A stretch of 15,969 nt of DNA from Rhizobacter sp. (lineage in GTDB: Bacteria > Pseudomonadota > Gammaproteobacteria > Burkholderiales > Burkholderiaceae_C), in contig JANYBE010000293.1 of assembly GCA_025360945.1 (NCBI GenBank), forward strand, positions 1 to 15,969. The letters run 5' to 3'. Shown here in pieces: positions 6,287 through 14,126 of the stretch (position 1 is the stretch's first letter; each line of letters opens with the position of its first letter). The translations under genes and the position numbers were made by a program. Under the pieces are notes generated by a model. That model saw nothing but the letters and a program-made list of their open reading frames with translations, made no database searches and was not told where the DNA came from.

Positions 6287-9200
6287 ATGAACAAGAGCAC
6301 AAACGTCTTCGGCCACCGCGCCTTGCAGGCCATGCCTTGGCGCGCGACCCTGTGCTCGCTCGCCGCGATGCTCGCGCTCGTCGGCGGTCTGCTGCCGAAC
6401 TCGACCCACGCGGCGCTGACCGACATCTCCAGCACGCCGCTGGCGGGCACGCCGTCGGTGCAGGTCAAGCCCAACATCATGCTGCTGATGGACGCGTCGG
6501 GTTCGATGGGCTGGAGCCACATGCCCGACGACGTCGAAACGGTGACCGGCATCAAGAGCATCGGCTACAAGAGCTCGCAGTGCAATTCGCTGTACTACAA
6601 CCCGGCGACCAACTACCTGTTGCCGAAGAAGCCCGATCCGCTGGCCACGCCGTTCACGGCGCCGAGCTTCCTCGCGGCGCCCTACGCCGGCTACGCCTCT
6701 TACTACGTTGCGCCGACCACCTTGCAGACTTCGGTCGTCAACCTGTCGACAAGCTTCCAGGCCTACGATGCCACAACCCTGCGCACGGCGACGACGCCCG
6801 ATACCGCGCAGGCTGCCTACTACTACGTCTACAGCGGCGGGCCGGCACCGGCATCGACCAGCGCGCCCTGTACCGATCTGGACACCTACGCGACCGATGG
6901 GCTCGCGACCAAGGCGGCACTCGGGGCGGGCGGCGGCACCTGGACGCGCAAGACCGTGAGCGCGACGTCCGGCCCCGGCGCCACCGACGAGCGCGCGAAC
7001 TTCGCGATGTGGTATTCGTTCTACCGCATCCGGATCAGCATGATCAAGAGCGCGTCGAGCATCGCGTTCAACTCGCTGACCAACAGCTTCCGCGTCGGCT
7101 TCATCCTGATGCAGCCCAAGGACAATCCGACCGACGCGGCCATCAACCCGTCGAAGTTCCTGGCCATCAACGACTTCAACATCACCCAGCGCGGGCTGTG
7201 GTTCAACTCGCTTTTCTCGCAGATCCCGAGCGGCGCGTCGCCGGCCCGGGAAGGCCTGGCGCGGGTCGGGCGTTACTACGCCGGCAAACAGAATTCGATC
7301 AACGCCGGCATGCCTGCCACCGGCGCGAACGACCCGGTGCAATACAGCTGCCAGCGCAACTTCACCATCATGACGACCGACGGCTACTGGAATGCCCAGA
7401 CCGAGTCGCCGAGTGGCGGCGCGGTGGATCTCAACGGCAATCTGCTGACCACGAGCCAGGACAGTGATCTGACCAACCCGCTCGAGCAGATGCCGATCTA
7501 CGACGGCTCGACCAACGGAACCCAGCGGGTCGAAGACCACGAGAACAGCTACGTCTACGCGTCCTGCGGCACCTTCGCCTACATGAGCACGAGTCAGACG
7601 ACTCAGAGCACGTCGCAGACCTTGACGACGACTTCGCAGATCATGCAAAGCACGACGCAGGCCCTGCAGAGCACGCGGCAGAATCTGTACAGCACCGTGC
7701 AGAACCGTCAGAGCACGAGCCAGACGACGCAGAGCACGACGCAGCCCTTGCAGAGCACCGCGCAGAACCTGCAAAGCACGGTGCAAAACCAGCAGAGCAC
7801 CGTCTACGCGACGCAGAGCACTTCGCAGACCCTTCAAAGCACGCTGCAAAACCGGCAGAGCACGACCCAGAACCTGCAGAGCACGACGCAGAACGTCGCG
7901 ACCGCAACCCAGGTGACCATGACCGTCTCGGTGGTCAGGCAGAGCACGACGCAGAACCTGAGGAGCACGACCCAGAATCTGCAGAACACGACCCAGACCA
8001 CGCAGTCCACGGCACAGCGGCTGCAGAGCACGGTCCAGAACCTGCAGAGCACGGCGCAAAACCGGCAGAGCACGACGCAGACCACGCAGTCCACGACGCA
8101 GGCCCTGAAGAGCACGACGCAGGCACTCCAGACCACGACCCAGAATCTTCGCAACACGACGCAGGTGACGCAGAGCACCTCGCAGGCGACCCAAAGCACC
8201 TCGCAGACGAACAGGAGCACGTCGCAACAGACCATCTCCACGTCGCAGACCACGCAGACCACCGTGCAGGATCAGTCGTGCGATGCACGCACCGAGTTGT
8301 GCACCTACGTCTCGCCGGGCAGTTGCACGGCGGGCGGCTACATCAGCTGCCAGCACTACCAGGCCGGCCCGTCGCTCGTGGCGAGTTGCGCGACGACGAG
8401 CCCGACGGCGGGCAACAACTACCTGAGCACCACCTGTGCCACCACGTCAACCGCGCCGGCCGGCACCGCGTCCTGCACGCCGGCCTCCGCGACGGCGGGC
8501 AACAACTACACCACCACGAACTGCAGCACGGCCCTCACCGGCCCGACGCCGGTGGCGTCGTGCAGCGCCACGGCCGCCAATTCGGGCAATGCCTGGACTG
8601 CGACCACCTGCAGCAACGTCACCTCCGGGCCCACGGTGGTCGCATCGTGCACGCCCACGTCCGCCTCGTCGGGCAACAGCTGGACGGCAACGACCTGCGG
8701 TGCGAACACGACCGGGTCGACCGGGGTCGCGTCCTGCACGGCGGCGCCGGCGAACAGTGGCAACGGCTATATCGCCACGACCTGCGGCAACAACAACACC
8801 AGCAACGTTCCTGTCGCGTCCTGCGCGGCCTCCGGCCCGACCAGCGGCAACGCCTACACGACCACGACTTGCGGCACCAACAACACCAGCAATGTGCCGG
8901 TCGCGTCGTGCGCCGCCGCCGGCCCGACCGCAGGCAACGGCTACACCACCACCACTTGTTCGAGCAACAACACGAGCAACGTCCCGGTGGCTTCGTGCGC
9001 GGTCTCGGGTGCCAGTGCGGGGAACAGTTACGTCGCCACGACCTGCACCAGCAACAACACCGGCCCGACCGGCGTGGCGTCGTGTTCGGCGGTGGCTGCG
9101 TCGGCCGGCAACAGCTACACGGCGACCATCTGCGGCAGCAACAACACGACCAACGTTCCGGTCGCGTCGTGCGCGGCCTCCGGCCCGACCGCCGGCAACG

Positions 9201-12200
9201 GCTACACCACGACGACCTGCAACGCCAACAACACGTCGAACGTGCCGGTGGCGTCGTGCGCAGCCTCCGGCCCGACCGCCGGCAATGGCTACACCACGAC
9301 GACGTGTGGCACCAACAACACGAGCAATGTCCCGGTGGCCTCGTGCACTGCTTCGGGCGCCACCTCGGGGAATGGTTACGTCACGACGTCCTGCATCAAC
9401 AACAACACCGGCCCGACCGGCGTGGCCGCGTGCGTGTCCGTGGCCGCGTCGGCTGCCAACAGCTACACCGCGACGACCTGCGGCAGCAACAACTCGAGCA
9501 ACGTGCCTGTGGCGTCGTGTGCGGCGTCCGGCCCGACCGCCGGAAACAGCTACACCACGACGACCTGCGGAACCAACAACACGTTGAACGTACCGGTCGC
9601 GAGTTGCGCAGGTTCCGGCCCGACGGCCGGCAACGGCTACACCACCACGACGTGCTCGACCAACAACACGAGCAACGTCCTGGTGGCGACGTGTGCCGCG
9701 TCCGGCCCGACCGCCGGCAACGGCTTCACGACCACGACCTGCGCGCCGTCGACGATCAGCGGGCCGACCGTCGTTGCGTCCTGCACGCCGGCGCCGGCGA
9801 CGGCCGGGAACGGCTTCCAGACCACGAGCTGCGGCACGATCGTCGTGAACACGCCGGTCGCCGCCTGCGTGCCCTCCGGCCCCACCGCCGGCAACAACTA
9901 CACGACCACGACCTGCGGCACCAACAACACGACCAACGTGCCGGTGGCTTCCTGCGTCGCCTCGGGCCCGACCGCAGGCAACAACTACACGACCACCACC
10001 TGCTCGACCAACAACACGACCAACGTGCCGGTGGCCGCTTGCGCGGCGTCCGGTCCGACCGCGGGGAACGGCTACACGACGACGACCTGTCCTGCTCCGG
10101 TGATCTCCGGGCCGACCCCGGTAGCCACGTGCACAACGACCGGCGCCAACGCGGGCAACAGCTTTGTGGCGACCTCCTGCACGGTCGGAGCCACAGGCCC
10201 GACGGCAGTGGCTTCCTGCTCGCCGATCTCGCCAACGAGCGGCAACGCCTACACGACCACGACTTGCGGCAGCGTCGTCGCCACGAATGTGCCGGTGGCC
10301 TCGTGCGTGGCCTCGGGCCCGACGTCGGGTAATGGCTACAAGACGACCACCTGCGGCACCAACAACACGACCAACGTTCCGGTTGCGTCGTGCGCGGCCT
10401 CCGGCCCGACCGCGGGCAATGGCTACACGACGACGAGCTGCGGTGCCAACAACACGTCCAACGTGCCGGTGGCATCCTGCGCCGCAAGCGGCCCGACGGC
10501 TGGCAACAGCTACGTTACGACGAGCTGCTCCAGCAACGCCACCGGACCGGTAGGTGTGGCGAGTTGCTCTGCGGTGGCGCCGACGAGCGGCAACAACTAC
10601 ACCACCACCACTTGCGGCAGCGTCGTGACCACGAACGTGGCTGTGGCCTCGTGTACGGCGTCCGGTCCGACTTCGGGCAACAGCTATGTGACGACGACCT
10701 GCCCGGCACCGGTGACCACCGGCCCGCTGCCGATCGGAACGTGTACCGCGTCGGGTCCGACCGCGGGCAACGGCTACGTCGCGACGAGCTGCCCGGCACC
10801 GATCGTCACGACCAATGTGGCGGTGGCGACCTGCACGGCCGCGCCGGCCACCAGCGGCAACAGCTGGACCAGCACGACCTGCGCGTCGACCATCACCGGC
10901 CCGACCGCGGTGGCCTCGTGCACGCCCACGGCGGCCTCGTCCGGCAACGGCTGGACGGCAACCACCTGCAACACGGTGCCGACCACGACCGCCACGGCGA
11001 GCTGCACGGCTTCGGGGCCGACCGCGGCGAACAGCTACACGACGACGACGTGCCCCGCCCCCTTGACGACCGGGCCGACGGCGGTGGCCTCGTGCATGGC
11101 GTCCGGGCCGACCAGCGCCAATGCCTATCTGACGACGACCTGCAACACGGCCACGACCGCGCCGAGTCTGCAGCCGTCGTGCCTGGCTGATCCTCCGACC
11201 AGCGCAAACAACTACACGACCACGACGTGCGTGCCGGCGCCTGGCCGTCAGATCAACTACACGACTCTCAACACGATCACGACGACGCAGACGAATGGCG
11301 TGGTCGCGATCGGCGTGCCGACGGTCGTGACCTCGACCACCGGACCGCTCGCGGCGACGGCCTGCTACAGCCCGCTGGCGACGCCGCCGGTGTTGCCGGC
11401 GAGCCCATCGCCTGCCGGGGTGGTTGCCGGTCTGGGCACGGTCGGGCCGGTTCCTCCGTCCGGCTGCAGCGCATGGCCGTGCACGACCTCGACCGTTACG
11501 CCGGCGACTGGCAGCGTCAACTCGCTTGCCGACGTGGCCCAGTACTATTACGCGACGCCGCTGCGCACCGGGGCGCTCTGGCCCGCCTCTGGCAAGGGCA
11601 GCGTGAAGCCTGTCGGCGACCTGCCGGCAGTCGAGTCGGATGATGGGACATGGCAGCACATGACGACCTTCGCGGTCGGCCTGGGTGTGTCGGGGACACT
11701 GACTTTCGACCCGAATTACCGCGACGCGGCGACCACGACGGGCGACTTCGCGCAGATCCGGCTCGGCACCAAGAGCTGGCCGTTCTGGCCCAACCCCTCG
11801 ATCAACTACGACCCGGCCACGGGCGGAGACTTCAACAACTGGAACGATGCCCGCTCGATCGATGACTTCTGGCATGCCGCAGTGAACGGCCGGGGTCAGT
11901 ACTTCAGCGCTAAGGACCCGACCTCAGTCGTCGCCGGGCTGAGTGCGGCGCTAGGCAAGATCGACCAAGTGGTGGCGGCCGGCTCGGGCGCAGCGACATC
12001 GACCTTCCAGCCCGTGGCGGGCGACAATTTCGCCTACCTCGGCAGCTACACCACCGGGGTGTGGTCCGGCGAGCTGGCCGCGTGGCCGATCGATCTGACC
12101 ACCGGCTTGCCGCAGGTCGATGCGACCGGCGTGACGGCGCCGATCTGGTCCGCACAAAAGCTCTTGGCCGCGCGTACCGCAGCGGCTTGCGACACGCGGC

Positions 12201-14059
12201 AGATCTACCTGATGAAGCCTGGAGCGCCAACCGACAACATGCTCGACTTCAGTTCGGGCACCCAAAGCTGCGACAGCGGTGGCGCCCCGACCGGCGCGGC
12301 GCGTACCGGGCTGACGGCCACGGAAATGGCGTACTTCAGTTCGGCACAGGTCCAGCTTCTGAGCCAGTACGCCAGCATGACCGATGGCACCCTCGGCACG
12401 GTGGATCAGCGAGGCCCGGCAGTCGGCAGCAACCTGGTGAACTTCCTGCGCGGGCAACGTGGTCTGGAGAAGTTCTCTCCCAATGTCGCGAACGAGCTCT
12501 ACCGCAAGCGCGCGGCGGTGCTCGGCGATTTCATCGACTCGCAGCCGGTCTATGTCAGCAAGCCTTTGCAGATCTACCAGGACACCGGCTACGGCACCTT
12601 CGCGAGCGCGAACGCGACGCGCACGCCAATGCTCTATGCCGGCGCCAACGACGGCATGTTGCATGCGTTCTACGCCGGTACCAGCGTGACCGACCCGCAG
12701 CGCGGGCAGGAAGCCTGGGCGGTGATTCCGAGCGCGGTGCTGCCCAACCTGTACAAGCTCGCCGACGCCAACTACAAGAACACGCACCAGTTCTTCGTCG
12801 ACGGCACGCCGACGGTGGGCGACGCGTTCGACACCACCTCGGGGACCTGGAAGACCATCCTGGTGGGCGGGCTCAACGCGGGTGGCAAGGGCTACTACGC
12901 GCTCGACGTGACCGACCCGGCCGCACCCAAGGGCTTGTGGGAGTTCAATTCGTCGACAGCCTGTTGGCCCGTCTCGACGAATTCGGATTGCTTCATCGGC
13001 CTGACCTTCGGGCAGCCACTGATCACCAAGATCGCCTACACCGGCTATCCGGGCGGTCGCTGGGTCGTGATCGTGACCTCGGGCTACAACAATGTGCATG
13101 CCTCCCCGATCGCTGGGGACGGGCGCGGCTATCTGTACATCCTGGACGCGATCACTGGCCAGATCATCGACCGCATCGACACCGGCGCCGGCAGCGCAAG
13201 CACGCCGAGCGGCCTGGCCCAGGTCAGTGCGTTTGCCAACAACGGGGCACTGGACAACAGCGCGGTCTGGGTCTATGGCGGCGACCTGTTGGGCAATGTC
13301 TGGCGCTTCGACGTGAACGACGCGCTGCCGCCGGCAGGGCGCGATGCCACGCTGATCGGGCAGGCGACCGATCCGGGTGGTGTACCGCAGCCGATCACGG
13401 TCCGGCCGGAACTGGCCGAGATCACCGGGCAACCGATGGTCTTGATCGGGACCGGAGAGTTCCTGGGTTCGACCGATATCGCGAGCACTCAGGTTCAGTC
13501 GGTGTACGGCATCGTCGACCCGTTGACGACCGGCACGGCCTACCCGAACCTGCGTGCATCGCTCAGCCCGATGTCGCTGACTCAAACAGGCAGCGCTGAC
13601 ACGGCGGTCCGCAGCGTGGCCTGCACGGCAGGTACGGCCGCGCAGTGTTTCCAGGCGAACGGGTGGGTGTTGGACTTGAACGGAGAGGCGGGCGAGCGGG
13701 TGAACGTGCCGATGAATCTGATTCGCGGCGAACTGATCGTTGCCAGCAACGTGCCGTCGGCGTCGAATGCGGCCTGTACCGCGGGTGGCGACGGCTTCCT
13801 GAACTTTCTGAACTTCACCAATGGCACCGCGATCGGCGCGACCACGACCAGCGGTGGCCTCCCGGATTCCACCGGCTTGAGGGTGTCGGACTACATTGCC
13901 GGCGGGCTGATCACCGGTATCACACCGATCCGCCTGACCTCCGGCGAGTACAGGGTGATAACCCGCATCTCGGACGGCAAGACGATGGCCCCCACACCGC
14001 CGATACCGCCGCCGCAGATCAGCAAGGGACGGATCAGCTGGCGTGAGATCACCGAATGA
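6287..14059 (+). CDS. pilY1: Giant PilY1/PilC-family type IV pilus tip protein with two tandem-repeat insertions
   Basis: A 2590-residue protein, far longer than the roughly 1000-1500 usual for PilY1. Start ATG 6287 has AAGGGA at 6274-6279, 7 bases upstream. A long signal peptide is probably cut near THA (about residue 42). A VWA-like domain begins at ~60, with the MIDAS motif D69-x-S71-x-S73 ('DASGSM') and 'TTDGYWN' at 363-369. Then comes an insertion: 33 heptads (435-665), a four-cysteine linker, and 33 cysteine-paired units (698-1648). VWA-type sequence resumes at ~1747 with 'LADVAQYYYATPLR' and 'WQHMTTFAVGLGV'. The C-terminal part (~1900-2590) is the Neisseria PilC-type beta-propeller, with 'PMLYAGANDGMLHAF', 'KGYYALDVTDP', 'GRGYLYILDA' and 'VYGGDLLGNVWRFD' (Y2330). 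PilY1 acts at the pilus tip in adhesion, surface sensing and pilus extension; that role is family knowledge. Confidence 0.93.
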   Translation: MNKSTNVFGHRALQAMPWRATLCSLAAMLALVGGLLPNSTHAALTDISSTPLAGTPSVQVKPNIMLLMDASGSMGWSHMPDDVETVTGIKSIGYKSSQCNSLYYNPATNYLLPKKPDPLATPFTAPSFLAAPYAGYASYYVAPTTLQTSVVNLSTSFQAYDATTLRTATTPDTAQAAYYYVYSGGPAPASTSAPCTDLDTYATDGLATKAALGAGGGTWTRKTVSATSGPGATDERANFAMWYSFYRIRISMIKSASSIAFNSLTNSFRVGFILMQPKDNPTDAAINPSKFLAINDFNITQRGLWFNSLFSQIPSGASPAREGLARVGRYYAGKQNSINAGMPATGANDPVQYSCQRNFTIMTTDGYWNAQTESPSGGAVDLNGNLLTTSQDSDLTNPLEQMPIYDGSTNGTQRVEDHENSYVYASCGTFAYMSTSQTTQSTSQTLTTTSQIMQSTTQALQSTRQNLYSTVQNRQSTSQTTQSTTQPLQSTAQNLQSTVQNQQSTVYATQSTSQTLQSTLQNRQSTTQNLQSTTQNVATATQVTMTVSVVRQSTTQNLRSTTQNLQNTTQTTQSTAQRLQSTVQNLQSTAQNRQSTTQTTQSTTQALKSTTQALQTTTQNLRNTTQVTQSTSQATQSTSQTNRSTSQQTISTSQTTQTTVQDQSCDARTELCTYVSPGSCTAGGYISCQHYQAGPSLVASCATTSPTAGNNYLSTTCATTSTAPAGTASCTPASATAGNNYTTTNCSTALTGPTPVASCSATAANSGNAWTATTCSNVTSGPTVVASCTPTSASSGNSWTATTCGANTTGSTGVASCTAAPANSGNGYIATTCGNNNTSNVPVASCAASGPTSGNAYTTTTCGTNNTSNVPVASCAAAGPTAGNGYTTTTCSSNNTSNVPVASCAVSGASAGNSYVATTCTSNNTGPTGVASCSAVAASAGNSYTATICGSNNTTNVPVASCAASGPTAGNGYTTTTCNANNTSNVPVASCAASGPTAGNGYTTTTCGTNNTSNVPVASCTASGATSGNGYVTTSCINNNTGPTGVAACVSVAASAANSYTATTCGSNNSSNVPVASCAASGPTAGNSYTTTTCGTNNTLNVPVASCAGSGPTAGNGYTTTTCSTNNTSNVLVATCAASGPTAGNGFTTTTCAPSTISGPTVVASCTPAPATAGNGFQTTSCGTIVVNTPVAACVPSGPTAGNNYTTTTCGTNNTTNVPVASCVASGPTAGNNYTTTTCSTNNTTNVPVAACAASGPTAGNGYTTTTCPAPVISGPTPVATCTTTGANAGNSFVATSCTVGATGPTAVASCSPISPTSGNAYTTTTCGSVVATNVPVASCVASGPTSGNGYKTTTCGTNNTTNVPVASCAASGPTAGNGYTTTSCGANNTSNVPVASCAASGPTAGNSYVTTSCSSNATGPVGVASCSAVAPTSGNNYTTTTCGSVVTTNVAVASCTASGPTSGNSYVTTTCPAPVTTGPLPIGTCTASGPTAGNGYVATSCPAPIVTTNVAVATCTAAPATSGNSWTSTTCASTITGPTAVASCTPTAASSGNGWTATTCNTVPTTTATASCTASGPTAANSYTTTTCPAPLTTGPTAVASCMASGPTSANAYLTTTCNTATTAPSLQPSCLADPPTSANNYTTTTCVPAPGRQINYTTLNTITTTQTNGVVAIGVPTVVTSTTGPLAATACYSPLATPPVLPASPSPAGVVAGLGTVGPVPPSGCSAWPCTTSTVTPATGSVNSLADVAQYYYATPLRTGALWPASGKGSVKPVGDLPAVESDDGTWQHMTTFAVGLGVSGTLTFDPNYRDAATTTGDFAQIRLGTKSWPFWPNPSINYDPATGGDFNNWNDARSIDDFWHAAVNGRGQYFSAKDPTSVVAGLSAALGKIDQVVAAGSGAATSTFQPVAGDNFAYLGSYTTGVWSGELAAWPIDLTTGLPQVDATGVTAPIWSAQKLLAARTAAACDTRQIYLMKPGAPTDNMLDFSSGTQSCDSGGAPTGAARTGLTATEMAYFSSAQVQLLSQYASMTDGTLGTVDQRGPAVGSNLVNFLRGQRGLEKFSPNVANELYRKRAAVLGDFIDSQPVYVSKPLQIYQDTGYGTFASANATRTPMLYAGANDGMLHAFYAGTSVTDPQRGQEAWAVIPSAVLPNLYKLADANYKNTHQFFVDGTPTVGDAFDTTSGTWKTILVGGLNAGGKGYYALDVTDPAAPKGLWEFNSSTACWPVSTNSDCFIGLTFGQPLITKIAYTGYPGGRWVVIVTSGYNNVHASPIAGDGRGYLYILDAITGQIIDRIDTGAGSASTPSGLAQVSAFANNGALDNSAVWVYGGDLLGNVWRFDVNDALPPAGRDATLIGQATDPGGVPQPITVRPELAEITGQPMVLIGTGEFLGSTDIASTQVQSVYGIVDPLTTGTAYPNLRASLSPMSLTQTGSADTAVRSVACTAGTAAQCFQANGWVLDLNGEAGERVNVPMNLIRGELIVASNVPSASNAACTAGGDGFLNFLNFTNGTAIGATTTSGGLPDSTGLRVSDYIAGGLITGITPIRLTSGEYRVITRISDGKTMAPTPPIPPPQISKGRISWREITE
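7589..8281 (+). repeat. Array of 33 in-phase 21-base repeats coding for polar heptads
   Basis: The length is exactly 693 bases, or 33 x 21. Each unit codes for seven residues of the type T-x-Q-x-x-Q-S (TTQNLQS, TSQTTQS, TVQNRQS and similar). T at 1, Q at 3 and S at 7 are nearly constant; position 5 is often L, T or R. Heptads 15-17 (7883-7945: TTQNVAT, ATQVTMT, VSVVRQS) have diverged but keep the length, so the phase never slips. The last unit ends in Cys. The coding strand is poor in T and rich in A and C. It lies inside pilY1, after the DGYWN motif. The structure is unknown; the alternating polar pattern does not look like a classical coiled coil. Confidence 0.95.
8378..11230 (+). repeat. 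Array of 33 cysteine-paired repeats of about 87 bases
   Basis: There are 33 units of 28-30 residues, 29 as the rule (87 bases), 951 residues in total. A typical unit is CAASGPTAGNGYTTTTC followed by a linker like GTNNTSNVP and then VAS before the next Cys. Each unit has two cysteines spaced C-x15-C, and the next unit starts 11-13 residues later, giving 66 cysteines. The most constant positions are the two cysteines, 'GN' in the middle, an aromatic residue (Y/W/F) two residues after that N, and T-T before the second Cys. Linkers alternate between NNTSNVP-like and TGPTG-like types with a period of mostly four units. Gaps of one residue occur only in linkers (units 16, 17, 20, 27, 28, 30, 31). 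Confidence 0.95.
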
Positions 14060-14126
14060 GTCGGGTGCATTCGAGACCTTGACCAGCTCGGCCATGTTCG
14101 TCGGGCGCGTGCATCCGGAGTACGCG

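Noticed and set aside
6281..8356. Long antisense open frame opposite the first part of pilY1 and the heptads
   Set aside because: Arg/Leu/Gly-rich shadow of the heptad codons with no family likeness; explained by GC-rich codon use on the other strand.
8278..10332. Long + strand open frame in another phase through the cysteine array
   Set aside because: Arg/His/Gln/Asp-rich low-complexity translation in the wrong phase. The pilY1 frame is continuous from the signal peptide to the propeller.
8378..11230. CRISPR-like array, given regular repeats
   Set aside because: Units run head to tail without unique spacers, are coding with wobble-position changes, and lie within one open frame.
8447..11875. 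Very long antisense open frame (over 1100 codons) opposite the cysteine array
   Set aside because: It is the mirror of repetitive T-poor coding sequence. Its product is a low-complexity Arg/Gly/Ala string with no recognisable domain, whereas the + strand gives a coherent PilY1.
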